The notes under the pieces were generated by a model, which saw nothing but the letters and a program-made list of their open reading frames with translations, made no database searches and was not told the origin of the DNA. Both the position numbers and the translations under genes were made by a program. DNA of 64,000 nt. Source: Crossaster papposus. Its lineage: Eukaryota; Echinodermata; Asteroidea; Velatida; Solasteridae. The stretch lies in the NCBI GenBank assembly GCA_037893245.1, contig JBAIAA010000443.1, forward strand, positions 1,550,001 through 1,614,000, given 5' to 3'. Of this stretch, positions 10,812 through 21,711 are shown one piece after another; position 1 is the stretch's first letter; every line of letters starts with the position of its first letter.

Positions 10812-12082
10812 TGAGTAACCAGAAACAATCTCAACAAAATCTCAGGCTCAGCCTCCAACGTTATGCTAGGCTATGCCTTACAAAAATACAGTCACCAAAC
10901 TAGCTTGCGACATACAAACCAACAGGTAGAAGCGGCCCCGACCTAGTTCCTATGAGGGCAGGGTTTTGATTTGTTGTGGGAAATTGTTGGTACAACGACG
11001 GTGACAAATTAAAGACGACAAAATGAAATCAACGACGCCCTGTAAACACGCAAACCGCAAAGATTTCATACACGGATATCATTAATTTTAACCTACTTTG
11101 ACTATTTACCAAGTACGTGTACTAGTAGTAGTATTAGCCATCAAAAAGCAATAACATATCCTAAAAAGTTAAATTTAGCTCTGAAAAAACCTCGGTTATT
11201 TACTGAGAAAACACTTGGAATTGTTCACACCAGTATCGTCAAAGGCCCTATTTAATACTGGGTTTGTGCACAGGGTGGTAATTGATGTCCGTGTATATAA
11301 TTCTTTCTGATGCGAAAGTAATAATACGACTGTAGATCAAAAGGCATTCAAAATCACAGTTGTGAGTGACGTACATGCTATGTATCGTTGAGAAAATTTA
11401 TTGTAGTTTTGCGGCTCCCGTGATTTTTTTACAAATCGTCCAAACATGTCAAAATCCGAGTCGGAAATACATGTACAAATGTATAGCCAACATTCCTTTC
11501 CTGGATATTTTATTGAAAATCTATTGTTAATATTCAAAACACACTTCGCCCCAAAAAATAGTATTCAGGACCAATCTACAATAGGTAGGCCTAGGTTATT
11601 ACTTGAAGCGATCCTGAACTATAGGAAAAATCTAGAAAAACGACTGTATATGTAGTTCTTGTAAGAATATTAAAATTTGTTGGCATAAAATCTTTAGGCC
11701 TAAAGAAATTAAAACAGACTGTTAAAACAGAGTGTTAAAAAAGGAATTTTTAAAAAATGAAAATGTGAGAATGTTTGAAAATGTCAACAATGTGCAGGTG
11801 TTTGTTGTTTGTGTGGTTTGTTTCATATTGAACAAAACAAAATGACAAATGCCTTTAAGGCTAAGCACGTAAGTACTTTCTCAGCACCTCAGTCAAGTAT
11901 ATAAATGGGGTTATTTTCCAAATGGGTGTCTTGCATATAAACACAAAATATGAAGACATTTTAAAATTCGTCTTGGTTAGAAAATGATAATTGGAATGGC
12001 CAAAATAAACTGTCTGGGTTCATCTCTACCTCCATGACAAAATCCTATATTTGTATTTATTTATTTTGCTTACTTGCTAAGG
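10812..12082 (+). other. Intron 1 of the transposase pseudogene
   Basis: A GTGAGT donor stands at 10812. The stretch is AT-rich and I see no gene or clear element in it. Confidence 0.5.
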
Positions 12083-12659
12083 AAATGCAGGTCTTACACC
12101 TCTCATTCAGTGCTGCGAAGAGACACCACAACCACCAGCAGATCATGATTATCTTCATACATGTACAGCCCAACTGTCAACTTGTGATATTGGTGTTCAA
12201 ACCAGTATGACAATGAAAGACATCAGTGCTCTTGAAAATGAGACGAAGTCCTCCAGACAACAAGGCCAAGATGTAGTTAACTGGGCAACCGACACGGATG
12301 AGAGGGTGAATTTCTACACCGGACTTCACTCTAAAACAGTTCCCCAAGGTAAACTGCACCATGTTGTTTGGTTTTAATTCGATCCCTTCTTGAATTCAAG
12401 TATCATGTAAGCCAAAGGTTGGCCTAATAATACAACAGTCCTTTGGTAACCTGTAACAATACAGTTGTACACTATGTACGTGCCGTTAATATGAACACAA
12501 AAGTCTGGAAATATCGTCGAAAGAAACGTCACAGAATTTGGAGTATTTAAATATTTTGTTAAAAAGATATTTATTAACGTCCTGATTTCTTCAATTTAAT
12601 ACAATTTCGCACAAGCCCCAGGCTAGGGAATTAGGATTAGGGTTAACAACAGCCATCTC

Positions 12660-12712
12660 CAATCCGGTAATTATCACACAGTGAAGACGGTCCTCGTACT
12701 GTTATTTCCTAA
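12660..12712. repeat. Solo fragment of an inverted-repeat element family
   Basis: CAGTGAAGACGGTCCTCGTACTGTTATTTCCT resembles the right end of the MITE at 61632-61848 (CAGTGAAGACCGAGTCC and CACTGTTATTCCC). It sits just before the acceptor of transposase exon 3. Confidence 0.55.
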
Positions 12713-13667
12713 TTAATATACTTTACACTTTTGTTTTTACTTTAGGTGTTTTTGACTCAATCAGTTTTGGAGTGGGAAACATGAAGTACTGGCGTGGTGC
12801 AGAAAGTGCTAAAGAGAAGTATTTTGAGATAAATGGCACACAACGTCCTGGTCGCCAGCATCAGCTGCCAGCCTTCTTCCAGTTTATCATGTGTTTAATC
12901 CGACTACGCCTTGATATTCCACTGCTCATCCTTGCTGACCTGTTTGCAGTCAGCTGTTTGACCGTCTCAAGGATAACCACCACCTGGATCAGTTACATGC
13001 ATCAGACACTTGTGCCGGCCCTACTGGTTTGGCCATCCCAGGAACACATAAGGAGATGGATGCCAGATGATTTTAAAGAGGCTTTTCCAGACACACGGGT
13101 TGTGATAGACTGTTCCGAGTTTTTCGTAGACAGGCCGCGCAACAAGGATGAACAGTACAAAACATTCTCACAGTATAAAAGTCATAACACATACAAAGTG
13201 TTGTTTGGAGTATCTCCAAATGGAGCATTTACCTTTGTTAGTGATCTTTGGTCAGGAAATGTCTGAGACAAATACCTAACACAGCAGAGTGGACTGATAG
13301 ACAAACTTGATGAAGGAGATTCTGTGATGGCAGATAGGGGTTTCCATATTGAAGATGTGCAACCCTTGTCGCCCCTCCATTTACCAGAAAATGGCACAAT
13401 GCCAAAGGAAAGCGATTAAATGTTGAGGAAATAAGAAAAACAAGGAAGATCGCACGACTGCGTATCCACGTAGAAAGGGCAATCCAACGTGTTAAGTGCT
13501 GGCGAGTACTGAAGCATCAAATGCCATGCTCTTTACAGAGTTGTGCCTCAATGATTGTCAAAGTTGTGACTGCTCTCTGTAATCTTCACGGTCCCCTGTA
13601 CTACTCTAAAAGAGAGCAAAAGCTGAAGAAGGCAAAAGTGCCCAAGAGAAAACCCGTTAGTTTTTGA

Positions 13668-15233
13668 ATATTTAGTCAGGTTAAGCAGGGGTCAAGTTAC
13701 ATCAATTAAAGGTGATAATCTGAAGCCTTATATCTGCGCAATTAAGTGTTTATTTGGGTTGATAATGCGTGTGCAAATGGGGGTGGGAGGGTGGTAGAAT
13801 ATTTGGTCTGACATGATGATGTCGCCAGGCGGCAAGTTACATTTTGAATCCTTATATTTTTGACATCTTGACATTGACATTTGACATTTGACATTGAATC
13901 CTTGACATTTTGAATCCCTATATCTACACAACTAAAGGTTTAATCGGGTTGTTATCGGGTTGGCGTTATGAGGACATCATCAGGTGTCATGATAAATGCT
14001 GTGGCAGAGGTCGGTTCCGAGTTGTATTGCTCTAGTTTAATGCTTTAATATTTGTTTGTAACTACATGTATATATTTATTTAAATTATTAAAAAAATAAC
14101 TTATAATTGACACACAGGAACACTTGTGGCAATATTATACATGTACATGTATTTTTTTAAAGAATTTTAAAAATAACTTATGTATGTAATACTTATGTAT
14201 GTATGTAATCGACACGCAAACACTTGTGGCAATATGAAATATTAATTATAAGTTATAAAATTAAAAGGACAACACATTTGAATATTTTTTTATTTATTTT
14301 TAGTATGGGGTGATAATCGGGATGAAAACCAACATTTTGAAATATGATTACGTCCACTTTAGGGGTGATGCATTTGGTTATTTCAGAGATATTTTGCACA
14401 GGAAGTAGGTATCTAGCATGAAAATAACTACCCTACCCCGGCCAAAAAACGAAATCCGTATTATTTAAAATCCGTATTGCGCTCAGTCGGTATTAAAGTG
14501 AATGACTTGAAAGGGTTAAACAAGTCGTTCATATTTAGCACTTTAATACCGACTGAGCGTGCAACACGGATTTCGTATAATCCAGGGCGTATTTGTGACC
14601 CAGCACGAGTAAATGAGACACTTTGAGGCAAAAACAAGCTTTAAATGATGAAATCAAAATCTCAATTTTTATTTTTGCCTCAAAGTGTGTCATTCAATCG
14701 TGGTGAGTCACATTTGTCATGCTAGATACCCACTTCCTGTGCATTAAAAAAATGTATCTTCGGTCTTGGTCATAATAAATTCCACGAGGAAAAAAAACGT
14801 GACAGAGGCCTGCTATAGTTTAAGGCTTTTATATTTGTTTAAATATATTATTTGTAACTATATATTTTGTTTCAAGTAATTGTTTAGATAACTTATAATT
14901 GAAACACAAACACTTGTGGCAATATAGAATATTAAATAAAATTAAAAAGGTACATTTTGAGTAATCTTTGTTTTCTTGGGAAATATCTTAAATAATGCTT
15001 ACACCCAAGGTAACCTCCCATCTTTAAATTTGTATCCTTGCTTCTATATTTAAGCATTTCCCTATCGACTTTCCACCTAAAATTCCTCTGAGACCATCCT
15101 AACCCATAGAATTTCCCTGTGGAGATCTTGCTTTTACGAAAAAAACTTGTGCAACCTTCATGTAACTGAAGAGCCCAATTTTGTTCATGTGCCAGATGAA
15201 TATGCCCTTATTGTACTACATGTACATGTACTC
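13668..15233. repeat. Non-coding core between the convergent transposon genes, with nested inverted repeats
   Basis: Bases 14395-14743 fold back: TGCACAGGAAGTAGGTATC pairs with GATACCCACTTCCTGTGCA. Inside are two further inverted pairs, around AATCCGTATT...AATACGGATT-like arms with TCAGTCGGTATTAAAGTG (about 14478-14570) and around GACACTTTGAGGCAAAAA (about 14611-14690). This is flanked by diverged direct repeats (about 14030-14270 and 14800-14955) sharing AACACTTGTGGCAATAT. Bases 13850-13920 hold short TTGACATTTGACATT repeats. No gene seen. Confidence 0.7.
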
Positions 15234-17910
15234 CTACTCTTCTGGACTCTGTGATATTGAATAAAGGAATACATCTTTTGCCTTGTCTTTCAGAAGTACC
15301 CATCTTTCTTCATCAAATAGCAAAGTAATTGTTGCAATTCCTTTGCAAGTGTAGAGCAACAAGTCACAGGTTTGGATTTTCGATACTCCCATCTGAAATT
15401 GTACTTGGCTGTACCATGGTGATGTCTTCTTTAGGATAAGCTTTCCATCAGCCAGTTGCAAGTGATATGATGGGTTGATCTGTGGGATATCTTCTGGACT
15501 GATATTTCGATGTTTATACGAGCACTTTATTTCAAGAAGTTTTTGTCCATGACATTTGCATGATACTATCCCATCTGGTGATGCACCCATAAAGGGAGCA
15601 TTCTTGTCCAATAATAGCCCGCACTCTTCCAGTTCAAAGTCTGTATGCTTTGGAGTCTCACTTTCTTTGTACAGCTGCCTTGCTATGGGCTCATAAGTTT
15701 TGCCAAATTCCAATGCCTCGTTTGTAAATGGCCGAGTTTGGCCGGAAATTTTGGCCAACAAGGATTTGCATTTGTTAAGATCACGTACAGATCTTATCGA
15801 GTCTGCATTACTTGCAGTAACTCTCCCTTCTCTTGCTTTGAGCCAAGCTGGTTCAGACTGTCTCAAGTTCCTAAGTGCTTCAATGTGTTTATCAGTTGTA
15901 TTTTCAACCAAATAATCCACAAAACTGCCATCCTGTGATAATTCCTTGTACTGCTGGTAGAGGTTCTTGACAGAAGGTACTTGTACATGAGATGGAGCCA
16001 CTGGTGGATCATTCACTAATTGTAAGAAGAGTGCTGCCGGGTGTGACTCTTCACAAACCTGAAAATACATATTTAACATTACATTGCATATTTTGCCTTC
16101 CTAAAACAAAATAATTCCACCCAATCGTAAATTTTGTTCTTCTTCAAAATTGACGACTTAACTAAAAACATAGTGATCAACCTGACCCTTGCCAAACTTG
16201 TCCTTTGCTGCCTCTACCCCTTAACCAGTTCGCGCCGGATGACGTATATAAACGCAAAGTTTTCCCAAAATTCAAAACGGATGACGCATAAACACGCCAA
16301 GTTCAAGTTCAGAAATGTCTGTCAGAAATGCGTCGTGTGGTTCCCGGCACTATTGGCTTGAACCCGCTTCGGATCGAGTTTCATTAAAAAAAATCCCGCC
16401 CCTCGGCTTGGTGATGTTAAAACAATCCCGGCGCGAACTGGTTAATAACTTCTCTCTTGGCAATGGCAAGGGGATGAGTTATTTGAAAAAAACATTTAGA
16501 AATATGATTTATAAGAGGCCATATTTCTTGGGTTGGGTTGGGTTAATTGCCCTGACTGCCTGACCCATTTTCTCCAATTTTTGATTCAGTGGACAACACA
16601 AAGATTTCTTTTTTGGCCCTACTGTATATTCACCTTTTTTGAGATGACCCTGGATGTTGGCAATATATGTGGCATTTATCATCTTCGAGGGAGTCGGACC
16701 AGGTTTTCGTGGCTTTTTCTTTTCTCTCCTGTAGTCCAACTCGTCAACTTTCACAGGCATCGAAGACTTGCGAGGCTTTGTCCACGCACATGGCGCATCA
16801 GTTCCTACAGCTGTTCCTTTGTCTGTTCGCCTATCATTGAAGTCAGCTACTGCAAAGAGTAGAGCCACCATATGCTTACAGGAGCCATCATCTCTAAATA
16901 AAAAAATTAAAAAAAAAAAACCAAACACACACACCCACGCAAGTGGGTAAATGCCGTCAATAGGGGACGGGGCATTGTCCGACCGTCTTCCCTCTTTTGT
17001 TTGTACTCTAACGTTTTCGAATGATCGCCATAGGATTTGCACACGAGTCTGAGTCGGGGACCTTTGCGGAATAGGGGACCCCATTGTTCCCTTTGTCATA
17101 CGTCCCCTATTTCAATCAAAAACAAACGCACACACTTTACACTTGGAAATAAAACTTCAGTGATGTCCAGATTTAGGATTTGTTTATCCAACCTGTTGCT
17201 GTATCACCCCTTTGTAGTTAAATTGGCCCTTTGTATGCATAATTTTCTTTCTCTGGGTGGCATGTTATGCATATTTTGTTGAAAGTATATTTGTAACATG
17301 TATTGTAAAGAGGAAGCTCTGGAAACTCCCATGTCTGCTGGAACAGGGTCCTATTAATCACATTACGTAAAAAACATAGGCAGTGACTAAGACTGATAGG
17401 CCATACATGTTTGTAAACCGTGAACATTAATTCCGTAGGCCTAACACAACATTAACATTACAACTACAACTACAAGTAACATATTTTTTTAATTTTTTTT
17501 TTCTCCTTACCTGATATGACATTTTCGACATGGGAATCCTTGTACATCAGATATCCATCATCTTGTTTATACTGGGACAACCGTTGAGGTGTCCAAAGGC
17601 ACTTTTTGATGAGATAAGCGAATACGTCTCCTAGAGAGACCAACGGCACCCCCCTCAAATCTGTGTTCCACGATACATCCCGTCCATTTAAATCCAACAC
17701 CGTCCCATCTTCACCCACAACTTTCCGACGTGCTTTCTCAGATTCCTCATGGTCACTCCCCCCTAAAACCGGATATTTCCCCCATGCCCTTTTTGCTAGC
17801 TCAAGTAATTCTGCTTTCTTTTTTCCACTGCACGTAATACACCTATCTATTAAACATTTTCTCAACTTGTCGACTGGCAACTGCTCAAACTGAAGCGGTA
17901 GGTCGGCCAT
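15234..17910 (-). pseudogene. SAP/SWIM/YqaJ-nuclease protein of a DNA transposon, incomplete
   Basis: Three minus-strand pieces: 17910-17511 (start MADLPLQFEQLP, SAP-like LRKCLIDRCITCSGKKKAEL, donor after VENVISG); 16893-about 16520 (SWIM half DGSCKHMVALLF); and 16058-15234 (acceptor TTTCAG, stop at 15234). The last piece is a YqaJ-type exonuclease fold with VTASNADS, EFGKTYEPIAR, FMGASPDG and LLEIKCSYK, so Glu, Asp and Glu-x-Lys are present. The exon carrying the first two SWIM cysteines was not found between 16894 and 17510, and no good donor ends the middle piece, so I treat it as decayed. Family knowledge: SWIM-YqaJ proteins accompany some THAP transposases; their job in transposition is not known to me. 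The gene points toward the transposase. Confidence 0.8.
16221..16445. mobile_element. piggyBac-like MITE with TTAA target sites
   Basis: TTAA-CCAGTTCGCGCCGG at the left and CCGGCGCGAACTGG-TTAA at the right form perfect ends with duplicated TTAA (16221-16224, 16442-16445). It is 217 bp between targets, with no coding. It sits in an intron of the SWIM/YqaJ gene. Confidence 0.85.
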
Positions 17911-17973
17911 GTTTGATTTGTTGTCGACACTTTCCTCGAAAAATAGACTCTCCGTGGAAAACTCTTGGTGGCG

Positions 17974-18020
17974 CACTGCATTGTGAATCGCCCGTAATAC
18001 GGGCGATTCACAATGCAGTG
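17974..18020. repeat. Perfect 47-bp palindrome
   Basis: Arms of 23 bp (CACTGCATTGTGAATCGCCCGTA and its complement) flank one base. It lies just upstream of the YqaJ gene's first exon, possibly near the transposon end. Confidence 0.95.
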
Positions 18021-20859
18021 ACCGTAAGATGTGACCACCGCTTACGTCATAATGTCCAGGGTGAGGCGGGAAATTTGAACAATATGGACGCGCCCGTGAA
18101 TATTATAATAGGCGCGTGAGTCGTTCTCGATAACAAATCAAAACAAATTCTCTGCGGAGTCAGTATGTTACCATATATTCTTTTAGACTAGGTAAAAGAT
18201 TATTCAGCCTGGAATCTCCCTTTAATTCTTTCTAAGTCACTAGTTTGCAAATTATCCTCACCCAGCATAGGGCTAAATTCTCCACAACCAATAGAACCAT
18301 TGAATACCTAACAAATCATTAGGCTTTCAAAACTCAAATTTGAATCCAAGAACCATGTTATCCAATGTAAAAAAACCGTAATGCTAGGTTCCCACTGTCG
18401 TGCGATCCGTTACGAACGCCACGATTGGCCATTCGTAGCTGATCGTGGAATTTTTGTTTCCTTTTTCCGAAATTTCACGTTTGGATATACGAGTTGATGC
18501 GAGTCGATACGTTCTGATACGATTTGGTGCGCTTGGATGCATTATAGTCACGATTGATCAATTACAGGTGACACGATCTGTCACGACCTGGTCTCCCGTT
18601 CAGATACGATCAGATCCGATAGGATTTTCCCGATCGAGTCCACGATTGGGTCCCGATCTGAACGATCAGCACGATTGGGGTCCCCGATTTGGGACGATCT
18701 GGTACGTTCCGATACGTTCCGATACGTTCCGATACAATCATCACGAACCGATGCGCCCTTTAAAAAGTGATCAATCACAGTACAATATTTAAGGTCCGAC
18801 AAATTGTCGCCATTTAGCCCGACATAAATTACTTTAGCATGCTTTACCGCCAGGACACCTAATGTTGATTTAACGTTTATTTCAATTGTACACTCCGATT
18901 CCAGCGCTTATGTGGAGGACACAACAAAAATCTAATAGATGTATATAAAAATTAATTTATTTTCATGCTTAGGAAATTAATTTGTTAATTTTGTCTAATA
19001 AGCGACGAGGCAGATTACAGGCTGGTGATGGTTGCTCTTTTGTTAATTATCCCCATTGAATACTGAATAATAAATCGTAATGGTAGAATTTTATGTTTGG
19101 CCTTTTCATCGACATTTATCCCCTCCCCCTTGATATTTATCTGTCGTTGACTGCACTTAAAGTTGTAGTTTTACATTTTTATCGTTTGAAGCAGCAACAG
19201 TTCTCTAAATCCAACTGACCTGACAAAGGTTTAGCTGCGAATGCTGTATATATTCCAAGAAAATTACATTTATAAGATTTCGACTTGTAACCAACTACTT
19301 TCCAAAAATGCGTCTCGGAGACGCATCTTTGGACTTCTTTTGATTATTTCTTCAAAATGACAGCATATCAGAAGGAACAATTTCACAGGGAGTCTTTAAT
19401 TCTTGACATCATGTAAGCAAATAAACACAAATTTTGTTGGTTACTTTTTGGATGAATTTTTGATGAATAGAAACCGGTTCATACCGTTCCAATCCTATAA
19501 TAAAGAACGGTACTAACATCAATGGCCAGTCCTTAAATGAGATAGGTCTCAAAGTGTGACATTTCTTGTGTGTTGCGGTTATACCTGACCGATTGAATTT
19601 CTCCTCCAAGTGTCACTGAAATTAACTTCCAACTTTAACTTAATGAACTTGTTTTAATTTGTTTTGCAGGTATACGTTGTTTTATGTAATTGCTTCAGGT
19701 GATATTACTATTATAAGGCATTAAAGAATGTGCCCTGAATTCAGTGGCGGCACCAGACTCCGGGAAAATTGAGATTCTAGATGCCCTGTGGTTCATCCGA
19801 GGCATTTCCTGGCCACTTTCCCCTGGCTTTTTTAGCTGAAAATGCGTGGAAACGTTTCCGACGCTGCCACCATGCCACGCCACTATGTGTTTTTTTACAC
19901 AAGGATCCAAAAACCTTTATAATAAGAAGTGGAGACCAAGATCACTTATTACCTTTATACTCGGCACGGGTGGACTATCCAACAAGAACTATCCAATCAG
20001 AGCACGAAGCTCATCAGCGTTTCCTAGCGCCACGCCCAGCGCCTACATAGCATATATAGTCGGTGGTCCGCTGTATGTAGCTCTCCAGAGGCGAGTAGGC
20101 GTAATTTGTGAAGGCCATGCGATTTTCGATCTTTTGCATCGAAGAGAATAGACGGAGTAGTAGTTTATTGGGTTGTGCTGCGGATATTGGCATTGGCAGG
20201 TAGATTCGATTTTTCATAACGCACCAAATTCCACTTTTAAATTATAGTGATTGAGTCAATGAATTTCTGTTCAGGGATTGAACGCTGTGTACGTTATAAA
20301 TGTACTGGACCTACTTTCATAATTGTTTATATTGTTTGATCAATTATACTATTTTTGGTTTTGACTATGAAACTAATACAACAAACCAACACCGCCTCGG
20401 GTCATTAGTCCAGGCCCATGAGCAGGTTTTTGCATAAATTTTGGATCCTATAAAATACGGACTCTTTAGTATATATTGCGCATGCTTTAATTAGTGATGA
20501 TCATGACATTTGTTGGGCAATGAATGAACCCCTCGTTGAAAAATATGTGATACTAGCATTGCAGCAGTGGCAGCTTTTTGAGTGTTAACATCGTTTTCGT
20601 TTTGTTTAATGGCCGCCAATAATGCTTGTTACCACATAATTGATCTAGTAACAAACATATTGGCGGCCATTTTGAAGAAAAAAATGACAACACCCAAAAA
20701 GCTGCCACCGCTCATTCTGCAATGCTATCAGACATTTTCCAACTCTAGATGTGCATACATTGCCAACAATTATGAGAATTACTCTTCCCGGTCATTTGAT
20801 ACCGGTGGCATATTTGTTAATATCATTTGTTTATATTTATTTGCATTTTTACGTAATAG
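18021..20859. other. No gene; repeat-rich upstream region of mucin-discoidin copy 1
   Basis: Bases 18380-18790 hold many diverged CGATACGTTCCGATACG-type units behind CTAGGTTCCCACTGTCGTGCG, resembling the CGATCG-rich MITE at 37554-38157. From about 19730 to 20859 the sequence is homologous to 35230-36198 and 39000-39439, the first intron of copy 2. No signal-peptide exon like that at 34590 was found here. A hairpin with ATGGCCGCCAATA and TATTGGCGGCCAT lies at about 20610-20672 and is conserved at 39204-39258. Confidence 0.6.
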
Positions 20860-21711
20860 TGCTGGCATCATGTCATCAAATCTGCTTCATTGGATCGGAG
20901 TACAGCCCACAGTCTGGTACCCCACCCCGTTGGTTCCTACCGTACAAAGATCCGTGCAAATGCACCGCTGTGCGTCTCGGCGGGATGCGCATCCCTGCTT
21001 CGTCATACGAGCAAGAGGCGCCGCACTACCTGGACGATCTTCTCCTCAGTGAGGACTCCGACGAAATTCGAGCTTACTTCAACTGTAGCCCGGCGACCAC
21101 GTCGAGCCCGGCGACCACGTCGAGCCCGGCGACCACGTCGAGCCCGGCGACCACGTCGAGCCCGGCGACCACGTCGAGCCCGGCGACCACGTCGAGCCCG
21201 GCGACCACGTCGAGCCCGGCGACCACGTCGAGCCCGGCGACCACGTCGAGCCCGGCGACCACGTCGAGCCCGGCGACCACGTCGAGCCCGGCGACCACGT
21301 CGAGCCCGGCGACCACGTCGAGCCCGGCGACCACGTCGAGCCCGGCGACCACGTCGAGCCCGGCGACCACGTCGAGCCCGGCGACCACGTCGAGCCCGGC
21401 GACCACGTCGAGCCCGGCGACCACGTCGAGCCCGGCGACCACGTCGAGCCCGGCGACCACGTCGAGCCCGGCGACCACGTCGAGCCCGGCGACCACGTCG
21501 AGCCCGGCGACCACGTCGAGCCCGGCGACCACGTCGAGCCCGGCGACCACGTCGAGCCCGGCGACCACGTCGAGCCCGGCGACCACGTCGAGCCCGGCGA
21601 CCACGTCGAGCCCGGCGACCACGTCGAGCCCGGCGACCACGTCGAGCCCGGCGACCACGTCGAGCCCGGCGACCACGTCGAGCCCGGCGACCCCTGAGAG
21701 TCCAGCGATCA
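20860..21711 (+). CDS. Copy 1 repeat exon
   Basis: Acceptor AATAG before 20860, donor GTAAGA after 21711, phase 1 at both ends. Same borders as the copy 2 repeat exon. Confidence 0.8.

Larger units (their letters stand above)
10462..13667 (+). pseudogene. THAP-domain DDE transposase (ISL2EU/IS4EU-like), broken
   Basis: Three exon pieces join by GT-AG sites: about 10462-10811, about 12083-12349 and 12746-13667. The first holds the C-terminal half of a THAP zinc finger (W, then RLCSHHFDAGD); the N-terminal CxxC half was not found. The second ends NFYTGLHSKTVPQ, a motif typical just before the helix-turn-helix of DDE_4-type transposases. The third holds that region and the catalytic triad: Asp in VVIDCSEF (13108), Asp in MADRGFH (13333) and Glu in RIHVERAIQR (13473). 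Two breaks kill it: TGA at 13264-13266 inside the core and a frameshift near 13362-13372. Family role: cuts and pastes its own element. The convergent YqaJ gene nearby supports assignment to a two-gene element. Confidence 0.82.

Noticed and set aside
16950-17099. N-terminal extension of the SWIM exon frame
   Set aside because: A strong acceptor (TTTATTTAG) at 16894 cuts it off and the upstream sequence has no family residues.
21087-21680. CRISPR-like array
   Set aside because: Perfect 18-bp units with no spacers, coding, in an animal genome.
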